From positions 1 to 36,677 of the forward strand of contig JAFXHH010000019.1 of NCBI GenBank assembly GCA_017536475.1: a DNA stretch of 36,677 nucleotides, given 5' to 3'. Origin of the DNA: Clostridia bacterium. Its GTDB lineage: Bacteria > Bacillota > Clostridia > Oscillospirales > CAG-272. Position 1 is the first letter of the stretch. Each line of letters begins with the position of its first letter. Positions 16,524-23,637 of the stretch are shown in pieces. A program made the translations under genes and the position numbers. The notes beneath the pieces were generated by a model, which made no database searches, was not told the origin of the DNA, and was given only the letters and a program-made list of their open reading frames with translations.

Positions 16524-17888
16524 ATGGGAAAATATTTTGGAACAGATGGTTTCAGAGGCGAAGCAAACGTAAATCTGACAGTAGAGCACGCTTTTAAGAT
16601 AGGTCGTTTTATTGGATGGTATTACGGACAGGATCACAAAAATGATGACGAGGGCGCACGGATAGTTATCGGTAAGGATACCAGACGCTCCTCGTATATG
16701 TTTGAATACGCGCTTGCCGCAGGAATTACCGCCTCTGGCGCGGATGCCTGCCTTATGCACGTTACCACAACGCCATCAGTGGCGTATATTGCAAAAGTGG
16801 ATTCATTTGACTGCGGAATAATGATCTCCGCAAGTCACAATCCTTACTACGACAATGGGATAAAGCTCATAAACTCCTTGGGCGAGAAAATGGAGGACGA
16901 TGTCATCGAGAAGATCGAGGATTATCTCGACGGCAAGATCGGCGAGATACCTATGGCGATCAAGGACAAAATAGGCCGCACGGTCGACTACGTTGCGGGA
17001 AGGAACCGCTACGTAGGATATCTTATCTCGCTCGGGCTCTATTCCTTCAAAAAATATAAGGTCGCTCTCGACTGTGCAAACGGCGCGTCGTGGAATATTG
17101 CCAAGGCGGTGTTTGACGCGCTCGGAGCAAAAACCTACGTTATAAACGCCGACCCCGACGGAACGAATATCAATCGCGATGCGGGAAGCACGCATATTGA
17201 AAATCTCTGCAAATACGTCGTTGAAAACGGAATGGACGTCGGATTTGCGTACGACGGAGATGCCGACCGTTGTCTTTGCGTTGACGAAAACGGCAACGTG
17301 GTCGACGGCGATAAGATCCTTTATATCTACGCCCGCTATCTGAAAGAGCAGGGAGATCTGACAAACAATACCGTCGTGGCTACGGTTATGTCAAACCTCG
17401 GATTTTTCAAGGCTCTCGAGGAATTTGGAATTGACTATGCCCAGACCGCCGTGGGAGACAAGAACGTCCACGACTATATGTCGGAGCACAACAACTGCAT
17501 CGGCGGTGAGCAGTCGGGGCATATCATATTCAGTCAGTACGCTTCCACGGGTGACGGAATTCTTACGAGTCTTAAGATGATGGAAGTAATGATAGCGAAA
17601 AAATCGACGCTATCGAAGCTTGCCGAGCCCGTGATCCTCTATCCTCAGATTACCGTTAACGTCCGTGTGCGCGAGGAAGATAAAAGCAAGGTCGTGAGCG
17701 ATCCCGAGGTACTTGACGCTGTTAAGACTGCAGAAGCAGCACTTGACGGAAAGGGAAGAATACTTCTTCGCAAGTCGGGAACCGAGCCGCTTATTCGAGT
17801 TATGGCAGAGGCGGCAGACGACGATACTTGCCGCAAGTGTATAAAAATCGTGACCGATGTGATTGAAAAACTCGGATATACCATTTAA
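16524..17888 (+). CDS. glmM: Phosphoglucosamine mutase
   Basis: GlmM converts glucosamine 6-phosphate to glucosamine 1-phosphate for peptidoglycan precursors. The 454-residue product has the FGTDGFRGEAN start, the phosphoserine loop ISASHNP (S104), the metal site DGDADR, the sugar-binding loop GGEQSGHI, and the phosphate-binding loop RKSGTEPLIRVMAEA. It lies 23 bases after the GlmU-like gene and ends just before a terminator. In many genomes glmS is near glmM. Here only the last codons of glmS survive, about 4.8 kb downstream beyond the surface-protein gene. Confidence 0.96.
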   Translation: MGKYFGTDGFRGEANVNLTVEHAFKIGRFIGWYYGQDHKNDDEGARIVIGKDTRRSSYMFEYALAAGITASGADACLMHVTTTPSVAYIAKVDSFDCGIMISASHNPYYDNGIKLINSLGEKMEDDVIEKIEDYLDGKIGEIPMAIKDKIGRTVDYVAGRNRYVGYLISLGLYSFKKYKVALDCANGASWNIAKAVFDALGAKTYVINADPDGTNINRDAGSTHIENLCKYVVENGMDVGFAYDGDADRCLCVDENGNVVDGDKILYIYARYLKEQGDLTNNTVVATVMSNLGFFKALEEFGIDYAQTAVGDKNVHDYMSEHNNCIGGEQSGHIIFSQYASTGDGILTSLKMMEVMIAKKSTLSKLAEPVILYPQITVNVRVREEDKSKVVSDPEVLDAVKTAEAALDGKGRILLRKSGTEPLIRVMAEAADDDTCRKCIKIVTDVIEKLGYTI

Positions 17889-17896
17889 TTTACATT

Positions 17897-17931
17897 CCGA
17901 GGCAGACAAAAGTCTGCCTCGGAGTATTTTT
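17897..17931 (+). terminator. Terminator after glmM
   Basis: A perfect 11-bp stem, CCGAGGCAGAC (17897-17907) with GTCTGCCTCGG (17912-17922) and an AAAA loop, is followed by AGTATTTTT. Confidence 0.92.
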
Positions 17932-17971
17932 GTGTTTGAGGCGAACAAAGCTACAGTTGTTTGTTTTTATG

Positions 17972-18000
17972 TTGACAATAAATGAAAATAGTGTTATAAT
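17972..18000 (+). promoter_or_regulatory. Promoter of the surface-protein gene
   Basis: Perfect TTGACA (17972-17977) and TATAAT (17995-18000) with a 17-base spacer. Transcription from about 18007 gives a leader near 200 nt, unusually long for this window. Confidence 0.85.
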
Positions 18001-18041
18001 TATACTGTCACACAATTAAATATCGAGGTCACCTATTTACT

Positions 18042-18097
18042 GTACGTGTTTTTATCATATTCAAAATGGTAAAAACACATACTCTTTTTTCGCGTAC
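18042..18097 (+). promoter_or_regulatory. Attenuator-like hairpin in the surface-protein leader
   Basis: GTGTTTTTATCAT (18046-18058) pairs with ATGGTAAAAACAC (18066-18078) over 13 positions with one G-U pair and a 7-base loop. ATACTCTTTTTT follows. GTACG (18042-18046) and CGTAC (18093-18097) can extend or compete with it. The rest of 17889-18204 shows no gene; I searched it for a glmS ribozyme core and found none. Confidence 0.45.
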
Positions 18098-18204
18098 TGT
18101 TAAAAGTGATTCGAAGGTTGTGTGGAAGCAATGGAGCTATGTATTTTTCGTTTGTAGCTTCGTCAGTGCACTTTTATATTTTTCATTTTGAGGAGGAAAA
18201 GAAG

Positions 18205-21200
18205 ATGAAAAAAAGGTTGATGTCTTTTTTGTTGGTCATGATTTTTTGCGTAAACGCGATGTCGGTGATCGTGTTTGCGGAAGATGAAAGCACAAATTTA
18301 GAGCATTACGCTTTGTCAAATCGATGTTACATTGAATATGACAGCGAAGTATTCGGGCATATTCCAAGTCAAACATTTTATGTTGACGGAAATAAATATA
18401 AACAATATACTGTGTTAACGGAATATGAGGGTTTAACCGTAGGAGACATTATTTACGTTGATTCGGAGGGATATTTGGTAACCGATACCAATCTTCTTCA
18501 AAAATTAGTATATACGGCTATAATTAGGAGTAGTGTTTGTGTTGGAGGTGACTTGGAAAATATCCTTACTCTTACTAACACTGTAAAGTCATCACTTGAC
18601 ATTATTGACGATTTAGGTAACGATTTAATAGAGAAAACTATAGCGTCAGCTATTGCATGTAATTTTAAAGGGATAATTGCAGCCGCCAAAGGAGATTTAG
18701 TAGATTACGCAGAAGAATACGCAGATTTTATTAGTTCGGCTGGAATTGAAGGAACTCTCTATCTGTCGTATTTGATGAATTTGGATTCCTTAACTAACTT
18801 ATGCATAAACAACTTGAACGATTTGTTAGATTTTAATGATACTGTCAAACAACAAGTAGATCGGAATGGTATTTCATATGAAGATGCAAAAAGATATGAA
18901 CATATAATAAAAAATTGTGTTGGTACATTACAAGCGACATCAGAATACCTTGTATATTTGGCACAATGCGTTTCTGGAAATCGTGTTAATGATAGTGTTG
19001 ATGCAATAGGTGTATTGAGCAATATGGGTATGGACTTTGTTGGAGATGCGTTTGGAAAGGGAATTTCACTTGCATTTACCGAAGATATAGCAAGTTTGTT
19101 AGACTATTGTTCTGGCTTCGATGAATTGTTTAAGACTACGTATGATTCCCTTGGAATTGATGAAAAAATAAACGATTATTATAATGCATACAAATTATAT
19201 GATAGTGGAACGCCCTATTTCATTGACATCAATGATGTTGTAAATAATGTTGCAATATTGACTAAAGAAGAAATACCGTATGATTCTGTTGAGCAAGAAT
19301 TTATAACCAAAATTGAATCATTGAAAAATGAGTATCCTCATGGGAAATATTGGAGTAATAAAAATGGGCAAGTGTCTTCTGGTATTTATAGGGGATCATC
19401 CGCTGTGGGAGATTATTCGTGTAGCAAATCATATACGTGGTGTAGTTCATGTGGCACATTTAAATTAAATGGAAGCGATATTGCATGGCAATGCCATGGA
19501 TATGCCCTTTTATTAGCGCATAAACTGTTTGGCAGCAATGCAAACAAGTGGACTAAATATACAGATAAAAATAGACAAATATATGCTGGAGATGTGATAA
19601 GAATAGATATGGATGGTGATGGAATAAATGATGACTATGATCATACAATATTTGTCTATAAAGTAACATCGACTCATATCTATTATACGGATTGTAATAA
19701 TATCGGTCCATGTAAAATAAATTGGCAAGGGAAAATGACCTTTGCAGATTTAAAATCTGTCTTGTTATACGTGAGACACTTGGAGGGAAACACCTTGACG
19801 GGAACTGGAGAAATAATCCCTACCCTTACAGTAAACTATAACGCTAATGGTGGAATGATTCCCGAAGCTCAGGCCATCGGAGAAACCTACAAGATAACTA
19901 CTTCGGCTGGACTTAATATAAGATCAACTGCAAGTACTGGTGGTACAGTTTTAGGCGCTATTCCGCAAAATATAATAGTAAATGTCGTTGAGAAAAAAGC
20001 GGGAGGTACATATACGTGGGGAAGAGTTTCCTATAACGGCAAAGAGGGTTGGATAGCTCTTGACAGTAGTTATGTAACAAAAGTTGGAGTCACGTGGAAT
20101 CAAAAATACTACGTGAACTCCTCTATGGTATATAAAACGAGCACTTCAAAAACACATTCCCAAGTTTTAACGTATGGGGTAACAGCACCTGATGGCTTGT
20201 ACAATGCTACCACTTTTGGCCTTTACAGAGACGGATATACATTTAAAGGATGGTCTTTATCAGCATCCGGTGATACTATAATCGACCAAAATACTTCATT
20301 TAAGCCCGAAGAACTTGTCCCCACGCTTGTCAATGGCGATCAAACTGTAACCGTGTATGCAGTTTGGGAGAAAAATGACCCAATAATCACAGATCATACA
20401 GTTGAAAGTATTTATATTTCCTCAATTCCTAAAAATGAAGTTTATTACGTTGGCGATTCTTTGGATACGTCCGATATCAGTATATTGGTTGAGCATACGG
20501 ATGGATATATTCAGAAGATAACTAAAGGATTTGCTTGTTCACCCTCGGTTCTTTCTACTGAAGGGGAGCAGGAAATCGTGGTAACGTATCAGGGTAAAAC
20601 TGCTAAATTCAGCATTCAGGTTACAAAATCTAAGAACATGGTAAATAATGCTACGGCCATTAAAAATTCAATGGGATATTTAATGCCAAATTCATCTGCG
20701 GAAACGATAAAAGGCCAAGGAGTGTGGAAGAATGACACATTACAGGTCCTTTGTAAAGATGGCGACTATTATCTCTGCTTGATTCCGTGGGGCGCAACGA
20801 CTACAACTAAGAGCAACGGCGTATTGCTGTACATAAGTGTAGACGATATACAGCTGAATTCCAATGTTCCCGATGCAGCTGAGTTCTATTCCATGAATCC
20901 AACTGGCAAAAACAATGCGACAGTGATAGAGGATACGAAAATATATTATAGGCCTGACGGCGGAGCAACTCCTGTAATATATGCTAATGCAGCTGTTGCT
21001 GAAAATACAGTAACCAAAGACAGTCAAGTTAGAATTCTGTTTGAAATGGAAGATTATTATTGTATTCAAACTGATAAATATACCGGCTTTGTTAGTAAGA
21101 GTGCTGTTAAACTGACTACGTATATCCGAGAAATATATGTGGAGAATCAAATTACAGATGTCTTAGTGGGCGACGAATTTTCTTTGGAAGATGTAAAGAT

Positions 21201-22662
21201 AAAAGGCGTCCTGAATGACGGATCCGTAATAGAACTTACAGAATTTACAACCATTTTGCCAGAAACCGATAGTTCCGGTGAAAAATATGGAGTGGTTACA
21301 TATGGTGAATTTTCAGCTATATTAAATATATCGGTAAATGAAGTAAAGATTTCTGGTATTTCTGTTGACCAAATGCCCGAAAAGTTGATTTATCTTATTG
21401 GCGAAGAATTTGATGCTGCGGGGTTAGCTTTGAGTTTGATTTATGAAAATGGAAATACAGAGGATATTAGCGAGGCAGCTGATTTCAATTATGATTTCAG
21501 TGAATCAGGACCGTCGTTTGTTGAGGTGAGGTATGATAACTATGTTGCCTATGTTCCTGTAACGATCTATGAGAAACCCGAAATTGAAATACTAGACGTT
21601 GTTGGATATTCGGGTCAACATATTTGTATACCCATTTACTATTTTAGTGGTTGCGACAGTGTTTTACCAATTTCATTTAATATGACATTGTCATATAATT
21701 ATGAGAAAATCAAGTATATCGGTCTTGATAGCTCTTGGGCAGGAGACACTACTGGTCTTACAATCAACCGTGTAGATGCTGACACGATATCTTTGAAATA
21801 TATTGGCACTGAAGTTATATCCACTGATTATGTTTTGTCGAGTCTCGAGTTTGAAATCTTAGAGTCAGGTAAAGATGTCAATTATGAAGATGCGGATATA
21901 TGGATAGAAAGCGTCGAACTGTTTGATAGCTTTGGAAATGCAATTGATGTATCACTGGTAGATGGATTAGTCTTGAATCTTGGTAAATTGCTCGTTACTT
22001 TTTCAACACCATCGGATGAGGAATTCGGTATATATGCCGTTAATTACGGCGAAACCGTTCAAATATCTGATGACGTTCCTACAAGGGAAGGGTATGATTT
22101 TGTTGGATGGTCTACCGTAGAAGGTTCTAAGCAAGCAGAATATGGAATTGGGGATTCGTTTGAATGTACTGAGAATATATGTTTGTTTGCCGTATGGTGC
22201 GAAAAGACGCAGCATGAACCCGATGAAAGTGAAACTGCTGAATTGACGGAAGAAGATACAAGTGACCGCACTGAAACTGCTGAGAAGAGTGAAACAACGA
22301 CGAAAGAATCACAAAGCGAAACTGCCGAATTGACGGAAGAAACCTCGAAAGAGTCAGAAAGCGAAAGTGCTGAATTGACAGAAGAAGATACAGGCAATCG
22401 TACTGAAACCACTGAAGAGAGCAATACAACTTCAAAAGAATCGGGAAGCGAAACTACCGAGCAAGTAGAAGAGGATATCTCCGACAACACGGAAACCACT
22501 GAGCAGGTTGAAATAACATCTAAGGAACCGACAAACGGAAAAAAGAAAGGGTTATTTGGATGTAAATCAAGTGTGATGAATAATGGCTGCTGGTTTATTA
22601 TGATAATAGTGGGTTTTGTAAGTACCGCGTTTGTATACAAAAAGAGAAATAATTATAATTAA
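18205..22662 (+). CDS. Large multidomain surface protein with predicted cysteine amidase domain
   Basis: The 1485-residue secreted protein has no recognised full-length relative. In order: signal peptide (1-25, ending VIVFA); helical region (30-380); papain/CHAP-like cysteine amidase or peptidase (about 385-535) with WQCHGYA (C430), H480 and D496 in YYTDCNN; bacterial SH3 (about 562-630) inside an InlB-type repeat (YNANGG to VYAVWEK, 555-728); three bacterial Ig-like segments (about 733-810, 972-1045, 1047-1122); two SH3-like segments (812-885, 893-970); cohesin-like domain (1123-1260); second InlB-type repeat (1261-1333); Thr/Ser/Glu stalk (1343-1444); membrane segment (about 1458-1477) and basic tail. 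GAGGAGG precedes the ATG. The gene is visibly AT-richer than its neighbours (19 of 60 G/C at 18841 against 27 of 60 at 17161), suggesting transfer. Confidence 0.85.
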   Translation: MKKRLMSFLLVMIFCVNAMSVIVFAEDESTNLEHYALSNRCYIEYDSEVFGHIPSQTFYVDGNKYKQYTVLTEYEGLTVGDIIYVDSEGYLVTDTNLLQKLVYTAIIRSSVCVGGDLENILTLTNTVKSSLDIIDDLGNDLIEKTIASAIACNFKGIIAAAKGDLVDYAEEYADFISSAGIEGTLYLSYLMNLDSLTNLCINNLNDLLDFNDTVKQQVDRNGISYEDAKRYEHIIKNCVGTLQATSEYLVYLAQCVSGNRVNDSVDAIGVLSNMGMDFVGDAFGKGISLAFTEDIASLLDYCSGFDELFKTTYDSLGIDEKINDYYNAYKLYDSGTPYFIDINDVVNNVAILTKEEIPYDSVEQEFITKIESLKNEYPHGKYWSNKNGQVSSGIYRGSSAVGDYSCSKSYTWCSSCGTFKLNGSDIAWQCHGYALLLAHKLFGSNANKWTKYTDKNRQIYAGDVIRIDMDGDGINDDYDHTIFVYKVTSTHIYYTDCNNIGPCKINWQGKMTFADLKSVLLYVRHLEGNTLTGTGEIIPTLTVNYNANGGMIPEAQAIGETYKITTSAGLNIRSTASTGGTVLGAIPQNIIVNVVEKKAGGTYTWGRVSYNGKEGWIALDSSYVTKVGVTWNQKYYVNSSMVYKTSTSKTHSQVLTYGVTAPDGLYNATTFGLYRDGYTFKGWSLSASGDTIIDQNTSFKPEELVPTLVNGDQTVTVYAVWEKNDPIITDHTVESIYISSIPKNEVYYVGDSLDTSDISILVEHTDGYIQKITKGFACSPSVLSTEGEQEIVVTYQGKTAKFSIQVTKSKNMVNNATAIKNSMGYLMPNSSAETIKGQGVWKNDTLQVLCKDGDYYLCLIPWGATTTTKSNGVLLYISVDDIQLNSNVPDAAEFYSMNPTGKNNATVIEDTKIYYRPDGGATPVIYANAAVAENTVTKDSQVRILFEMEDYYCIQTDKYTGFVSKSAVKLTTYIREIYVENQITDVLVGDEFSLEDVKIKGVLNDGSVIELTEFTTILPETDSSGEKYGVVTYGEFSAILNISVNEVKISGISVDQMPEKLIYLIGEEFDAAGLALSLIYENGNTEDISEAADFNYDFSESGPSFVEVRYDNYVAYVPVTIYEKPEIEILDVVGYSGQHICIPIYYFSGCDSVLPISFNMTLSYNYEKIKYIGLDSSWAGDTTGLTINRVDADTISLKYIGTEVISTDYVLSSLEFEILESGKDVNYEDADIWIESVELFDSFGNAIDVSLVDGLVLNLGKLLVTFSTPSDEEFGIYAVNYGETVQISDDVPTREGYDFVGWSTVEGSKQAEYGIGDSFECTENICLFAVWCEKTQHEPDESETAELTEEDTSDRTETAEKSETTTKESQSETAELTEETSKESESESAELTEEDTGNRTETTEESNTTSKESGSETTEQVEEDISDNTETTEQVEITSKEPTNGKKKGLFGCKSSVMNNGCWFIMIIVGFVSTAFVYKKRNNYN
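22231..22536 (+). repeat. Tandem coding repeat of the Thr/Ser/Glu stalk
   Basis: Units of 87 bases (29 residues) begin at 22231, 22363 and 22450, with a shortened 45-base unit at 22318. Each starts with an ET/ES-A-E-L-T-E-E-like motif. The short unit looks like an internal deletion of the same repeat. Such tracts vary in length by slippage and act as wall-spanning spacers. Confidence 0.8.
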
Positions 22663-22678
22663 ATTCATAGGTGTATAA

Positions 22679-22753
22679 TACTACGTCAGAGTATCAAAGG
22701 AACTTGACGTCGACAAGCCGAGGAATTTAGCAAAAAGCATTACGATTGAGTAA
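22679..22753 (+). pseudogene. glmS: Relic of the glmS 3' end (24 codons)
   Basis: GlmS makes glucosamine 6-phosphate from fructose 6-phosphate and glutamine. Codons from 22679 read YYVRVSKE then LDVDKPRNLAKSITIE and a TAA at 22751-22753. The last 16 residues match the invariant GlmS C terminus (E. coli ends DVDQPRNLAKSVTVE). Immediately upstream in frame is a stop (22676-22678) and no other glmS sequence is seen, so only the extreme 3' end is left. It follows the surface-protein gene by 16 bases and lies downstream of glmM. The identification rests on recall of the family C terminus, without an alignment run. Confidence 0.75.
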
Positions 22754-22759
22754 AAAATA

Positions 22760-22788
22760 TTGACAATATTTTCGCAAAGTGGTATAAT
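22760..22788 (+). promoter_or_regulatory. Promoter of the DUF4190-like gene
   Basis: Perfect TTGACA (22760-22765) and TATAAT (22783-22788) with a 17-base spacer, 43 bases before the start codon and 7 bases after the glmS relic. Confidence 0.88.
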
Positions 22789-22830
22789 TGGTTTAGGTAG
22801 AATTCAAAACACTGCAAAGGACCCTGATAT

Positions 22831-23268
22831 ATGAACAATAATCCTTACGATCAGAATCAGCAAAACGCAACCTCTGAAAATCAGCAGAGCTTTAATAATA
22901 ACCCTTACGCGCAAGCCGGCGAAAATAACCCTTACGCGCAGTACGAAAACAACAACTATGCGCCGAAAGAACCAATTACGAGCGAGCCGCCCAAAATGAA
23001 CGGCCTTGCTATCGCTTCGATGGTCTTGGGAATAGTGTCGCTTGGTTGCTGCTGCTCGAGTTACATTTGCGGAATTCTTGCAATCGTATTCGGTATTGTG
23101 GCAAGATCGTGCGGGAACAGATCGGGCAAGAGCACGACAGGTATTATCTGCGGAGCAATTTCTCTGGGTCTGACGACGTTGATGTTTATTTTTTATTTCG
23201 TTATGGGAATGCTCACTGCTTCCGAGGCTACAGAAATGGCGCTCCTTATCCCGAGAATGCTTTTTTGA
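22831..23268 (+). CDS. DUF4190-like small membrane protein
   Basis: The 145-residue product has a cytoplasmic-type Asn/Gln/Pro/Tyr-rich N terminus (1-50, with NNPYDQ, NNPYAQ and NNPYAQY repeated), then a two-helix membrane domain. LAIASMVLGIVSLGCCC and the following ICGILAIVFGIVA, then TTGIICGAISLGL, are the DUF4190 pattern. Function is unknown; similar proteins are common in Gram-positives. AAAGGA lies ahead of the ATG. It has its own promoter and is probably co-transcribed with the next gene. Confidence 0.75.
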   Translation: MNNNPYDQNQQNATSENQQSFNNNPYAQAGENNPYAQYENNNYAPKEPITSEPPKMNGLAIASMVLGIVSLGCCCSSYICGILAIVFGIVARSCGNRSGKSTTGIICGAISLGLTTLMFIFYFVMGMLTASEATEMALLIPRMLF

Positions 23269-23311
23269 GGCGGACTTGAAATAACAAGATAACTTCAAGT
23301 GGAGGCAGGAT

Positions 23312-23587
23312 ATGGATAGAAAGAAAATTCGTTTGATTTCCTTGTGTGTCGCAATATTTGGTGCTTTGCTGATGTGCACGGCGATGATAGCTTACGGATT
23401 TGCGTTTTATCGGCTTGTCGAGTCCATGCAGACAAACGGTGGCGGTATAATCGGTGGAGCAGGTGTTCCTACTATGTCTTTGGTACTAAGAAATAATGAA
23501 GCGATACCCGTCCTGTTCCTTTTCGGTGCGGCAACCGCCATCGGTGGTATAATTGCCTTGATATTGACTAAAAACAGCACGAAGTAA
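23312..23587 (+). CDS. Small two-helix membrane protein of unknown function
   Basis: The 91-residue product has a basic start (MDRKKIR), a membrane helix (about 8-32), a Gly-rich external-looking loop (MQTNGGGIIGGAGVPT), and a second helix (about 65-86) ending in a basic tail. I do not recognise the family. GGAGGCAGGA lies just before the ATG. It follows the DUF4190-like gene by 43 bases with no terminator between, so the two may act together. Confidence 0.65.
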   Translation: MDRKKIRLISLCVAIFGALLMCTAMIAYGFAFYRLVESMQTNGGGIIGGAGVPTMSLVLRNNEAIPVLFLFGAATAIGGIIALILTKNSTK

Positions 23588-23590
23588 ATA

Positions 23591-23629
23591 AAAAAACAAG
23601 CGGCCGCCGCGGCGGTCGCTTGTTTTTTT
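23591..23629. terminator. Bidirectional terminator between convergent genes
   Basis: ACAAGCG and CCGCC pair with GGCGG and CGCTTGT across 23596-23622, with A-runs and T-runs on the two sides. It serves the small membrane protein (plus) and rhaA (minus). Confidence 0.88.
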
Positions 23630-23637
23630 GTTTATAA

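Noticed and set aside
17889..18204. glmS ribozyme in the long leader
   Set aside because: Considered because of the glmS relic downstream, but no ribozyme core-like segment was recognised in the leader.
18205..22662. LPXTG sortase signal
   Set aside because: No LPXTG or close variant precedes the C-terminal hydrophobic helix.
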